Assembly (NCBI GenBank): GCA_905214795.1
Contig: CAJMNM010000009.1
Location: forward strand, 25,764 to 89,763
DNA from: an uncultured bacterium
GTDB lineage: Bacteria; Bacteroidota; Bacteroidia; Bacteroidales; Bacteroidaceae
Direction of reading: 5' to 3'
DNA length: 64,000 nucleotides
The translations under genes were made by a program, and so were the position numbers. The notes beneath the pieces are model-generated. The model saw only the letters and a list, made by a program, of their open reading frames with translations, was not told where the DNA came from and did not search any database. Numbering within the stretch: the first letter of the stretch is position 1; the number at the start of each line of letters is the position of its first letter. This document shows positions 40,796 to 50,373 of the stretch, piece after piece.

Positions 40796-42616
40796 TTATT
40801 CTACACATTTCTTTTCTCCGTTTACGATGTAAATTCCTCGCTGCAAACCTTCAAGTGCCTGACCGTTTTTAACCGAATGACGTACACAAGTACCATCCAA
40901 CCGATAAACATCAACCAAAACATCTTCTACAACGTTTTCAATAATACCGGTTACATCACTGCCTGGCAACAATAAGGCTTTAATATTAGCATTTGCGGTC
41001 TGTTTAGAGATATAAGCATGAAAAGGTGTAATCTTTGGCTGTTCTGTTCCAACTCTATAGAATGCCACACCATATTCAGACTGATTCTGCAACACATAGC
41101 TGTTAACAGGCACATCCGTTTTTATATATGTACCGACTAGACAACCTGAAGTCAGACTCTCCGACCCTGTCATCAAAGAAGACGGCGTTCCTTTCGCCTC
41201 AAACAGATATTCACCACTATTCTTCAACAAGACCGGTTGATTTGCCTTAATTTCATTAACCTGACTCACTTCAAGACTATTACCATTAGTACCGGTTATT
41301 GAATATGCCTCTACTCCAGAAGGAACGTCCGCATCAAATGGCAAACACAATGTTCCATATCCGGCGCTTGTAACAGTTGCGTTATAAGCAGCTCTTGAAT
41401 AATATAATTGAGGGTCTGAAATAAACAGCTGTGTATAATCACCATCTTCGGGCTGTTCCACACCGACTTTTAATGTTCCATCCTCGCCAACCCAGGTCGT
41501 CACTTCATAATACTCCGCAATTGCATTACTTTCATTGACTGCAACTCTTTCATCATTAGCAAAAACATAAAGACCTTCATGACCACCAGCCAAGTCTTTA
41601 TCATAAACCACAGCCTGTAATTTGAACGTATAAAATCCTTGTGGCAGACCGGTATATGTTTTATAGAAAGAACCTTTAAATTCACCATCAGAATATATAT
41701 CAATCATTGGAAGATTAAGATTCTCAGGCAACAGTTTTGGCCCCGTATAATTTACTTTATCATCAACAACAAGATCTCTCGTTCCAGATTTTATCATTTC
41801 ATTAGTCCAGTCTGTATACATATTATGCGGAAGATCTTTATAATCAGCAATTCCCACCATCTTTGTAATATCAACAGGAGAATCTAATGTTGCCTTAGAC
41901 TGCTGAAGTCTTACTTTAAAAGCTCTCATTTCAGAAATCGCTCCATCTAACGCTTGTTGTGTACTGTTGATATCATCATACACCGCCTGTGCCTTTGAAA
42001 CTTGTTCTGAAGTTGCTCCATAACCTTCGGCATCTTTTATTTCAGCTAACAGTTTTTGGGCTGCCAAATAACGATTACCGTCATCTACTGCGACAAAATA
42101 CCAGTGACAATTCTCTTTGTACTTTTCATAGTTCGTATCGAAATAGAATCCATTTGGATTATCTTTTTTATCAGGATTCAAACCGAAATATTCACCTTCC
42201 TGATACAAGTCGTCAGTTTCAGGAACTTGAATCGTATAAACATTTTCCTCACCACTAACTAAGGCAAACTTCCATTTGCGTTCATTATGATTCCCACTAT
42301 TCCAAAGCACAACTGCTCCTTCTCCCATCTTTCTTTCGTCACGGCAAAAATCAAATTTACCAACACTATAGACATTATAAGAAATACCCCAAGTATCAGT
42401 AAAATCTCGTATAAATATATCAAGTCCTATATCACTTGCCACAGCTTGAGAAGCATCACCAGACCCAATATTTAAAAACTTTTTAGCTCCAACATTGTAA
42501 AGGAAATAATGATTATTCTTATCAAATTCCGCTTTAATCGGTATCCATGTCGTAGCCTTCACGACACTAAAACCAGCCAACAAAATACATACACTTAGTA
42601 ATTTTTTTACATTCAT
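40796..42616 (-). CDS. Secreted multidomain protein with N-terminal trefoil-like domain (putative glycan binding)
   Basis: The protein has 606 residues with a signal peptide (cleavage near KATT at 22). Residues about 35-180 form a lectin-like beta-trefoil domain (HYFLYNVGAKKFLNIGSGDA, ENCHWYFVAVDD). A helical linker runs to about 240 (AQKLLAEIKDAEGYGATSEQ). A beta-sandwich follows around 240-405 with FKGSFYKTYTGLPQGFYTFK, then a region with GYGTLCLPFDADVPSGVEAY as in Bacteroidetes surface proteins. The C-terminal tail with LQRGIYIVNGEKK resembles a type 9 secretion sorting domain. No catalytic motif is seen, so substrate binding is the best guess. The N terminus and linker are shared with the next enzyme. 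Confidence 0.72.
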   Translation of the reverse strand: MNVKKLLSVCILLAGFSVVKATTWIPIKAEFDKNNHYFLYNVGAKKFLNIGSGDASQAVASDIGLDIFIRDFTDTWGISYNVYSVGKFDFCRDERKMGEGAVVLWNSGNHNERKWKFALVSGEENVYTIQVPETDDLYQEGEYFGLNPDKKDNPNGFYFDTNYEKYKENCHWYFVAVDDGNRYLAAQKLLAEIKDAEGYGATSEQVSKAQAVYDDINSTQQALDGAISEMRAFKVRLQQSKATLDSPVDITKMVGIADYKDLPHNMYTDWTNEMIKSGTRDLVVDDKVNYTGPKLLPENLNLPMIDIYSDGEFKGSFYKTYTGLPQGFYTFKLQAVVYDKDLAGGHEGLYVFANDERVAVNESNAIAEYYEVTTWVGEDGTLKVGVEQPEDGDYTQLFISDPQLYYSRAAYNATVTSAGYGTLCLPFDADVPSGVEAYSITGTNGNSLEVSQVNEIKANQPVLLKNSGEYLFEAKGTPSSLMTGSESLTSGCLVGTYIKTDVPVNSYVLQNQSEYGVAFYRVGTEQPKITPFHAYISKQTANANIKALLLPGSDVTGIIENVVEDVLVDVYRLDGTCVRHSVKNGQALEGLQRGIYIVNGEKKCVE

Positions 42617-43209
42617 AACTAATATTTTAAGATAAACAATAAATCTCTTTCACTACCACTAATACGACAAAATTCAGACAAATACTTACAGAACAACAAA
42701 AAAAATTATGAGGATAACCATATTGCTTATAAGTTCAGAAGTAAACGTTTCTAGTTTTCTAACAGACCGGTTTGGAGTTATTTTGTCAAATTGTTCCAAT
42801 GAGGTTAATTGTATGATACATACATTTTAATCCCAGCACCTTTTATTTTAGTTTAACCGTTCAGCTTTAATATATCCGAATAAATCTTTATTTCTTCACC
42901 CTTCATATGAGAACGTAACATGAGAATATATAAATTATAATCATAACATTTTAGTCTTTCAAACAAATATACGACAGAATTGAACTTACTATGATAGTCT
43001 TTCTTCACCTGTGGCAACCTTTGAATATATCTAGTTACATTTGAGCTGATTTACATACCGTTTTTTGTTCTTCTGAAGAAAACACGCTATGTTGAACGAA
43101 AAAATATAACATGCGTGCGTCCCAGTATTCTTCCTTATAGAGTTTTTTTCATTTACCGTCCCTACTCCTTCACATTGCCGGACAAGAAACAGGCATACAA
43201 CAAGTTAGG

Positions 43210-43230
43210 TGTGAAGGGCTATCCTTCACA
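43210..43230. repeat. Palindrome TGTGAAGG-N5-CCTTCACA, copy 1
   Basis: Perfect 8-base arms with a GCTAT spacer. It is followed by three more CTTCAC repeats within 25 bases. Confidence 0.85.
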
Positions 43231-43298
43231 TCTCCTTCACCGCTCCTTCACACCTGATGAATTTATCTTGAAATGCATACGGTCGTGAGTTTTTTTCC

Positions 43299-43397
43299 GT
43301 ACGGTTACGGATTCAATCCTGCACTTTATGAATCTTTTTCCGCACTGTTACGGTGATACCCGTAACCGTACCGGAATATTTTTCTGCACGGTTACGG
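43299..43397. repeat. CGGTTACGG-type repeat cluster
   Basis: CGGTTACGG occurs at 43302-43310 and 43389-43397, a one-mismatch copy (CTGTTACGG) lies at 43345-43353, and an inverted copy CCGTAACCG lies at 43360-43368. The stretches GTACGGTTACGG (43299-43310) and CCGTAACCGTAC (43360-43371) are a perfect inverted repeat. The cluster lies between the two TGTGAAGG palindromes. Confidence 0.8.
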
Positions 43398-43515
43398 TCC
43401 CGGCGGTAGGCTTTTTGTCCGATTTTCTTAATAAAAACAAAATGTAATGTCTGATTTTTGACTTATCCGGACAGTCATTCACAGAAAATAAGCAAAAGAA
43501 GGAATTTAATCGCTA

Positions 43516-43536
43516 TGTGAAGGATCACCCTTCACA
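43516..43536. repeat. Palindrome TGTGAAGG-N5-CCTTCACA, copy 2
   Basis: Perfect 8-base arms with an ATCAC spacer, 306 bases from copy 1. Two more GTGAAGG units follow at 43573-43587. Confidence 0.85.
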
Positions 43537-43834
43537 CTTATTATCCTGATAATAAAAATATTATAACTATTTGTGAAGGGGTGAAGGAGTTTTTGAGAAA
43601 AACAATAATTGTAGCATAAAACTAATATTTTTAAGGAAAAATTCAAGTGTGAAACTATTTATTATATATAATACCACTTCAACACTCTACCGCCAAATCT
43701 GACGGTAACAAGATTGAATTATTCAAGATAAATCTTATAGAAAAAATCTTTCCTTATCAGAAATACAAAACACCTTGCTCAAGACATCACATTAAAAGTC
43801 TGATGCTACTATTTGAAGTAATTAAAGAATAATA

Positions 43835-43880
43835 AAAAAGCAGAGATGAAGAAGAAACAGCCTCTTACATCTCTGCTTTT
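43835..43880 (-). terminator. Terminator of the SusC/SusD/FAS1 operon
   Basis: The stem AAAAGCAGAGATG / CATCTCTGCTTTT with a 19-base loop ends in a T-run on the minus strand. It starts 18 bases past the last SusD stop codon and isolates this operon from the enzyme genes. Confidence 0.8.
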
Positions 43881-43898
43881 TATTTTATAAACATCTAT

Positions 43899-45611
43899 TT
43901 ATTCCCATTTTACAGTTGATGGTAAATACCAATTCTGACGATCTAATAATTTTTGATAAATAACTTCACGTTCGCCAGTTGAAAATTTATCAGCTACCTT
44001 TTCTGCCAGATAAGTCGGATCGTTACGATAACGCGCTATGCGCATCAAATCATGAAAACGATTTCCTTCAAGAGCCGTTTCCAATACATATTCCGTCATG
44101 AGTTTATCTTCAACATACAACATGGAATCCTGTTCCGTAGCACATTCTTCTATAACAAAGGTCGGGTCCAGCTCCAAATTCTGCAAACCACAGCCACGGC
44201 CATGAAGTCCTTTATTGCCATCAAAAATTCCAGTCTGCCCTGATTGTGTCACACCAAAGTCGAGATAAGGCTCACCTGTCAGTTCGTCTTTTAATAATGA
44301 ATTATATAATTCATATGTGTTTTTATTCAGTCCGTATTTCAACACGCCATAAAAAGCTAATTTATGTTTACCCAAACGATTAATGGCTTCGGCATAACGC
44401 AAATAAACTAAAGCCGTGCGACATAATATTGCATAACTGTTATCGTTAGCCTTCATATAATTATACTTGTCCACATAAGCACGTTCCGTCTCACTGCCAT
44501 TCACAGTCTCTGTCTTATCCGTATATGTTCCATACATTCCTCTCAAATCTCCTGTCACAGGCTTTGTATTGATAGAATAAGCCTGCTGATTAAACATATC
44601 AATCAATACTCCAGAAGGTGCCAGAACATAAGTCGTATTGAACATCTTTGATAAACCAGACGAATTATCCGTATATTCATCTGTAAATGGTATAGCTGTC
44701 AATATGTCCGTATAATTAAAACCAGAAAACTGATTAGCCCAGTTCTTACCTGCAACTAAAAGCGTTGTCTCATTATATGAATTAGCATAAGAAGAAGAAA
44801 CTGTCAAACGATTAAGATAAATCAAATCATAGTATGTTTGTGCAGCTTTCTGAAAATCCTGATTCCACATATAGAGTTCGCCTAACACAAAACGCACTGG
44901 CAACATAAGTTGATTAGCCATATAGCTCTCATAGCGTATGGAGTTAGCAAAACCTGGATCGGCATTTCCTTGTACCCAGCCACTGCTTACCGGTGTGTCG
45001 TCAGATACCATCCATGGCAAAACATCCTCCAAATCTTTAATTAGCAACGGCAATAAAGCATCAAGTCCTAATGTCTGCGTCTCAACAGGTTTACTGACAT
45101 CCAGAAAAGCTTCATCAGTATATTTCACCTTGCCGTAATCCAGACACAATTGCAAATAACACCAGGCACGGAGGGTTTTTGCCTGCGCCATATAAGGACG
45201 CAATATCTTTACAGGATAACTATTCTCATCCTCACGTTTAGTAATAGTAGTATCCAAACGGTGGATATAATAATTACAATTGTTAATAAGAGCATAATAC
45301 TGACGTTCTTTCAGATAAGAATTCTCTGTATCAACATCAAATTGGCTGATGTCACGCAATTCCTGTGAAGAATTCGCCGTAACATCCATCAAATCGCCAC
45401 GCAATTCACCCATAATCACATAATTGTCGCCTATTGTCTGCAATCCTTGTAACAGGCCAAATAAACCGGCACGTGCCACAGACTCATCCTGATAACGCTG
45501 CCCCTCGGTTTTCAGCACCGCATCGGAGTCTGTTTCAAAGAAATCTGTACATGAGGCACACAGGCAACCCATGCAACATAAGGATAATGTATATTTAAAG
45601 AACTTGTTCAT
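43899..45611 (-). CDS. SusD/RagB-family lipoprotein (pair 2)
   Basis: The 570-residue surface lipoprotein has a lipobox (LCASC, Cys about 21) followed by TDFFETDSD and the usual helical SusD fold with TPR-like repeats. Typical segments are ARAGLFGLLQGLQTIGDN near the start, AQAKTLRAWCYLQLC around residue 140, and NWYLPSTVKWE at the end. SusD proteins form the lid over the SusC barrel and bind glycan at the surface. It starts 8 bases after the SusC of pair 2 and is the last gene of the seven-gene operon. Confidence 0.93.
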   Translation of the reverse strand: MNKFFKYTLSLCCMGCLCASCTDFFETDSDAVLKTEGQRYQDESVARAGLFGLLQGLQTIGDNYVIMGELRGDLMDVTANSSQELRDISQFDVDTENSYLKERQYYALINNCNYYIHRLDTTITKREDENSYPVKILRPYMAQAKTLRAWCYLQLCLDYGKVKYTDEAFLDVSKPVETQTLGLDALLPLLIKDLEDVLPWMVSDDTPVSSGWVQGNADPGFANSIRYESYMANQLMLPVRFVLGELYMWNQDFQKAAQTYYDLIYLNRLTVSSSYANSYNETTLLVAGKNWANQFSGFNYTDILTAIPFTDEYTDNSSGLSKMFNTTYVLAPSGVLIDMFNQQAYSINTKPVTGDLRGMYGTYTDKTETVNGSETERAYVDKYNYMKANDNSYAILCRTALVYLRYAEAINRLGKHKLAFYGVLKYGLNKNTYELYNSLLKDELTGEPYLDFGVTQSGQTGIFDGNKGLHGRGCGLQNLELDPTFVIEECATEQDSMLYVEDKLMTEYVLETALEGNRFHDLMRIARYRNDPTYLAEKVADKFSTGEREVIYQKLLDRQNWYLPSTVKWE

Positions 45612-45619
45612 AATGTCGT

Positions 45620-48600
45620 TTATAAATTAAGTTTTACACCAATCTGATAAGAACGTCCGTGACTCAACAAACCATTGTCAATACCCTGATAGAGCACTCC
45701 ACTTTGCATAGATACATCAGGATCCGGGCCAAGATATTTTGTCAGTGTCAACAAATTAGAAGCGCCAGCCCAAAATGTCACACCTTGAATAAATACATTA
45801 TTAATCGGCCACTCATATGCCAAACGAACATTCTTCAGTTTAAAGAAACTGCCGTCTTCTATCCAACGCGAACTAAATCGACTATTACCCATTGGATCAC
45901 CAAATGTTGCTTTTGGCATATCCGTAGTCTGTCCTTCATAACGCCAACGATTCATGGCCGCAGCAGTCTGATTATACGTGTTTGACATGCTTTCTAGAGT
46001 CTGACGCTGATAGTTGTAGATGTCTCCGCCGCATTTGAATGAACATAACACATCCAAAGTGAAGTGTCCTACTGTAAATCTATTAGCGAACGTTCCTGTG
46101 AATTTAGGAGTCGGATCACCTATAATTGTTTTGTCCTTATCATCCAGTTTGCCATCTTTGTAAAGATCCGCAAAACGAACATCACCGGCATGAAACTGAC
46201 TGTAAGAAGCATCGGAATTCTGTATCACCAGGTTTGCAGCACTGGCCTCTGACTCTGTTGCATATACACCATCCGCAACATATCCCCAGAAAACTCCTGC
46301 AGGTTTTCCTACAGCTGTAAGTATCTCACCATCCAATATTTCCGTTTTATAGTCGCCATCTGGTAAAGCAAGAATCTCATTTTTGTATTTTGCTAAACCC
46401 AACTCTGCATTCCATTTAAAATGTTTCATATCCATTACCTTTGCAGAAAAAGCAATCTCAAAACCTTTATTCGACAGTTCACCACCGTTTGAGAGATATG
46501 TTTCCAGGCCTGTTTCAGTATCAGCCTGCTTCCATGTCAACAAATCCTCCGTTTTATGCTTGAAATAATCAAAACTTATCCCAATACGGTCGTTAAGGAA
46601 AGCTAAGTCCACACCAACATTCCATTTTCTTGTTGTTTCCCATTTCAAAGATGAATTTGCCAAATTTGCCAATTTAAGACCAACTGCAGAACCTAAATAG
46701 TTAACTCCCGTAAGATAGGAATAACCATACATTCCATCAATATTATCATTTCCTGTAATACCGTAACTTGCACGTAAATTCAATCTGTCTATAAATCTTA
46801 ACGTACGCATAAAACGCTCATTACTAACTAACCAAGAACCACCAACACTTGGAAAGCTTCCCCACGTACCTCCACAAAAGCGAAAAGCGTTAGGAGCATC
46901 TTTTCCAAAACGAGAGGACGCATCAAAAGAAACAGCTCCCCACAACGTGTATCGTTCTTGATAAGTGTATTTAGCTTGCGCAAACAATGCTACGGAATTC
47001 CAATTGGTATTTAAACCATCCACTGTACGATATGAAAGAGAATTGTTCATATTAGACACCTTATCATTACCGGTATTATGTCCGTCTTCATAAACACTTT
47101 CAAATGAAGAGTTCATAATACGATAGCCGGCATAAGCATCCACCAGATGATTATCAGCAATCAGTTTCCGATATGATAACATCACATCGCCATACAAGCT
47201 ATTTTGAATAACGGTCTGGTCTTTAACAGTATTTTCCCATATTTGGTTTCCGACGACTTGAGGTGAAACACCCACCATAGGTGAGAAATAATGACTCTTT
47301 GAATTATTAAAATTATAGCTGAACCGTCCTTGTAATGTCCAATCATCGGTAATTTCCCATTTCGGAGCAAGACTCACTCCGAATCGATATTGCTTGTTCG
47401 TATTTTCTGCATTCTTTAACAAAGCTAAAGGATTAGACACCCCCAAGTCATCCACATCGTTCAAAGTATTTGTCAACTGTTTACCATCATCGGTATAACT
47501 ATAACCGACAAGAAACGGAGACTTAATCAAAGCCAAATAGCGAGGCGCTGTAGCCGCATTCACACCATCATCCTGCAAAGTGTAATTTAAATTAGAAAAA
47601 TACACATCTGTACCTAAAGTCAATGTCTTGGTTAGAAACACATCAGAGTTAATTCTAGCATTCAGACGTGAAAAATCGGTTTCTTTCACTATACCTTTAC
47701 TTCCCGTATAGCTCAACGAAATTGAATATTTTGCAATGTCATCACCTCCTTGTACATTAATACCGTAATGTTGCATATTTCCATTTTGGGTAACATTATC
47801 GGTCCAATCATTATTTTGGTGGTAGGTAGAATAATCTGCTGCCGAAGGATTCATACCCAAATAACCGTCAAATATGGTTGCCAAACTACTACCCTGACCA
47901 CTATTTTTCAACATCTCACTCAAATAAGTACGATACTGACCGGCATCCATCATACGCATAGCTTTTGGAGATTGGACAAAGCCGTATGAGATATCTGCAG
48001 CGATACGCGTCGTGATACTTCTGCCTCGTTTTGTAGAAATTAATATCACACCGTTTGATCCTTTACTTCCATATATGGATGTAGCATCCTTAATAATCTG
48101 TACAGATTCAATATCATTAACATCAATAAATGCCAATGGATTCTCATAAAAACCGTCATGAATTCCTTCCACTAAAGTAGATGTATCCCAAATTGTACCG
48201 TCAACAACTATTAAAGGTTGTGCATTTACATTCAATGAGTTATACCCACGAATAAACATGTTTGCGCCTTCTCCGCCTACTGCGCTTCGCGTTGTAGTTC
48301 TAATATCACTTCCCCATCGTTCGCCCAAAACATCATCCACAGTCACCAATTGAGTATTGGTAAATGCATCATCACCTTTCATTGTCAAGAACGCATCACT
48401 ATACACTGATGCATTCTTTATTGAATCTCCTTGTAAGGCTATCATGCGCGATGCATACCCCTCTGACGAAAGTGTAAGACACACCATATATGAAGGCACA
48501 CGAACCTTATAGTGCCCATTTTCATCTGTCAAAGCGGAATAAGGCCCTGCAGCAACCTTAACACCTTGTACCGGTTTCCCGGTCTGTGCATCAGTAATCT

Positions 48601-48718
48601 GACCGTTCGCATAAATCTCACCTGTCTTGTCCGCTACCTGCACATTGTTTTGCGCCACCACAGTAGAAACAAGCCCCCAAGCCATTGTCATCATGGCATA
48701 TTTCAATATATTCATCAT
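45620..48718 (-). CDS. SusC/RagA-family TonB-dependent glycan transporter (pair 2)
   Basis: The 1032-residue outer-membrane protein has a signal peptide to about residue 23. A carboxypeptidase-regulatory-like domain follows (GQITDAQTGKPVQGVKVAAG, about 38-110), then a plug domain (NMFIRGYNSLNVNAQPLIVV, IIKDATSIYGSKGSNGVILI). A large barrel ends in YQIGVKLNL. It imports oligosaccharides with TonB energy. It begins 4 bases after the FAS1 lipoprotein gene and is paired with SusD 8 bases downstream. It is clearly diverged from the SusC of pair 1, so the two pairs are not recent duplicates. Confidence 0.95.
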   Translation of the reverse strand: MMNILKYAMMTMAWGLVSTVVAQNNVQVADKTGEIYANGQITDAQTGKPVQGVKVAAGPYSALTDENGHYKVRVPSYMVCLTLSSEGYASRMIALQGDSIKNASVYSDAFLTMKGDDAFTNTQLVTVDDVLGERWGSDIRTTTRSAVGGEGANMFIRGYNSLNVNAQPLIVVDGTIWDTSTLVEGIHDGFYENPLAFIDVNDIESVQIIKDATSIYGSKGSNGVILISTKRGRSITTRIAADISYGFVQSPKAMRMMDAGQYRTYLSEMLKNSGQGSSLATIFDGYLGMNPSAADYSTYHQNNDWTDNVTQNGNMQHYGINVQGGDDIAKYSISLSYTGSKGIVKETDFSRLNARINSDVFLTKTLTLGTDVYFSNLNYTLQDDGVNAATAPRYLALIKSPFLVGYSYTDDGKQLTNTLNDVDDLGVSNPLALLKNAENTNKQYRFGVSLAPKWEITDDWTLQGRFSYNFNNSKSHYFSPMVGVSPQVVGNQIWENTVKDQTVIQNSLYGDVMLSYRKLIADNHLVDAYAGYRIMNSSFESVYEDGHNTGNDKVSNMNNSLSYRTVDGLNTNWNSVALFAQAKYTYQERYTLWGAVSFDASSRFGKDAPNAFRFCGGTWGSFPSVGGSWLVSNERFMRTLRFIDRLNLRASYGITGNDNIDGMYGYSYLTGVNYLGSAVGLKLANLANSSLKWETTRKWNVGVDLAFLNDRIGISFDYFKHKTEDLLTWKQADTETGLETYLSNGGELSNKGFEIAFSAKVMDMKHFKWNAELGLAKYKNEILALPDGDYKTEILDGEILTAVGKPAGVFWGYVADGVYATESEASAANLVIQNSDASYSQFHAGDVRFADLYKDGKLDDKDKTIIGDPTPKFTGTFANRFTVGHFTLDVLCSFKCGGDIYNYQRQTLESMSNTYNQTAAAMNRWRYEGQTTDMPKATFGDPMGNSRFSSRWIEDGSFFKLKNVRLAYEWPINNVFIQGVTFWAGASNLLTLTKYLGPDPDVSMQSGVLYQGIDNGLLSHGRSYQIGVKLNL

Positions 48719-48722
48719 TGTA

Positions 48723-50354
48723 CTATTCTATTACAGGTTCAAAAATAACGCAATCTATTCGCATAGTTCTTGTAAACTTTGTAGTCTCATTACGGTCTAC
48801 ATTGGCCTGAACTCTCAATTTTACACAATCATCATCTTGTGTCTGTGGTCCAACAAACGGAGAATCAGAATAATTTGAGTAAGGCAACTCTATCTGTGTG
48901 ACAAACATCTTTGTCATCGTAGTGCCATTGGTAGGCACAGGTGCCTCTATTACAGGATCTTCATACATTTTTCCATCTTCATGAACATAGTTCAGATAAA
49001 AATTCACCTTTGTACTGTCTGCCGCCACACCTTCCATATAAGCACATGACGGCACAAAAACACAATACACATTATATTTGGCAGCCAACGTATTAGGAAC
49101 CGTAAACTGTACAATAGGTTGTTGTCTAGGATTCTCGCTAGTAGCGGTAACTTCTATATAACGCTGCTCCGACACAGAATCACGAAATACAGTAGATGAA
49201 GTACTGCGTGAACTGATAACCGCATAGTTTGACTCTCTTCCTGACGTGTTTTCCGCTTCTACAACAATTTCTTTCAGCCATGACTCTTCCGGTTTGTATG
49301 TCAATCGTGAAGTTTTCCATATCCGACCATTGCTGACTGTCTCCTCAACTGCTCCTTCCAACAGATATGCCGGATGATGGAACACATTGCCAGACGTAGA
49401 AAACAAAGAATCTCCAGGAACATTAAAGAAATCAACATTCTTACGGAAAATAAGATCTCTGCACATGGCTTGCTTCAAATATGCATCCGCCAAAGAATCC
49501 GCCAACGATGTACCTATTGCATAATCACGCTCAGGAATAATCAATGACTTCACCGTGTCTCTAAGAGTTTCACCAAAAGTTCTGAAATACTTCCTAAAAC
49601 GTTGGAGTCCATCCTCCCACCCTTGATTGGTTGGAACTATCATTGTATAAACACTATCTTCCGAATGCAAAAATCCATAACGGCTCAACCATGCATTTTT
49701 GAAATCAAACACTGAGTCATACACGATCTGCCCCAATTCGTTCTTACCTATTATAGTACTTTTATCCTCATTAAATTTATATTCGTCAAATGACGTCAGG
49801 AATTTTGAAATGGAATCTGTCTGATTATCTTTTAACTTAATATTCTCATACAGATTATAATAAAATGGAGCAATCTGCCGCAATGTATGAATTACACCAT
49901 TGCTGGCTGAAATATCTGTCCCCACCATTGGTACTCCGGCAAATGTATAAACCGAACCTTCACGAGAATAATCCTGAGATTTTCCATTCAACATTTTCAC
50001 ACGAACATTTGTCGTATCGGCTAGATCAACCATACCATACAAATACCGTGAAATATGATTGTTTAAAAACTGCTCCTTAGTATTCTCGTTTTCAACATAA
50101 TTACCCATGGCACTATTATCCGGCACCCACACAGTAAAAGTCTGATCTGTTGACAGCAAAGAATCCAATCCGTAACTCTTAACCACTCCACAAAATGCAG
50201 AATATTCAGGCTTACTTTCAAGAACCTGCATAAGATTACGAGTCTCTACAGAACTATCTATGTCATAATGTTCATCCCACAAATGGTCCTGACAACCAAA
50301 CAAGAGTGCTAACACTCCTAAACCAAATGATATTTTTATTATTGTTCTTCCCAT
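48723..50354 (-). CDS. Fasciclin (FAS1) domain lipoprotein C
   Basis: From ATG 50354 the protein has 543 residues. It has a good ribosome-binding sequence (AAGAAGAATC) and a lipoprotein signal (SFGLGVLALLFGC). The frame is open to 50426, but that would overlap the SusD gene. Two FAS1-type domains follow, with signatures VLESKPEYSAFCGVVKSYGL, FTVWVPDNSAM and GVIHTLRQIAPF, then a second more diverged domain with IVPTNQGWEDGL. The C terminus (about 400-540) is a beta-sandwich with QRYIEVTATSENPRQQPIVQF that could bind sugar. FAS1 domains mediate adhesion. The position between SusD and SusC suggests a surface glycan-binding or assembly role. Confidence 0.84.
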   Translation of the reverse strand: MGRTIIKISFGLGVLALLFGCQDHLWDEHYDIDSSVETRNLMQVLESKPEYSAFCGVVKSYGLDSLLSTDQTFTVWVPDNSAMGNYVENENTKEQFLNNHISRYLYGMVDLADTTNVRVKMLNGKSQDYSREGSVYTFAGVPMVGTDISASNGVIHTLRQIAPFYYNLYENIKLKDNQTDSISKFLTSFDEYKFNEDKSTIIGKNELGQIVYDSVFDFKNAWLSRYGFLHSEDSVYTMIVPTNQGWEDGLQRFRKYFRTFGETLRDTVKSLIIPERDYAIGTSLADSLADAYLKQAMCRDLIFRKNVDFFNVPGDSLFSTSGNVFHHPAYLLEGAVEETVSNGRIWKTSRLTYKPEESWLKEIVVEAENTSGRESNYAVISSRSTSSTVFRDSVSEQRYIEVTATSENPRQQPIVQFTVPNTLAAKYNVYCVFVPSCAYMEGVAADSTKVNFYLNYVHEDGKMYEDPVIEAPVPTNGTTMTKMFVTQIELPYSNYSDSPFVGPQTQDDDCVKLRVQANVDRNETTKFTRTMRIDCVIFEPVIE

Positions 50355-50373
50355 GATTCTTCTTTTTTTAAAA

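Larger units (their letters stand above)
42617..43834. other. Gene-free 1.2-kb tract with palindromes and repeats
   Basis: I see no credible gene in this tract. It separates the enzyme block from the SusC/SusD operon. The left half is AT-rich and includes a possible -7 box on the minus strand at 42964-42971 (TATATTTG). The middle contains at least nine copies of CTTCAC/GTGAAG (43168-43586), two matching palindromes, and four copies of a CGGTTACGG-type motif. Similar CTTCAC-rich segments are, from memory, found near mobile or VirE/HU-type clusters of Bacteroides; that is a recollection, not a search. Confidence 0.65.

Noticed and set aside
42617..43834. A degraded transposase or insertion sequence in the gene-free tract
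   Set aside because: Palindromes are present, but no frame over about 30 codons there resembles a transposase and no matched terminal repeats with a target duplication are seen.
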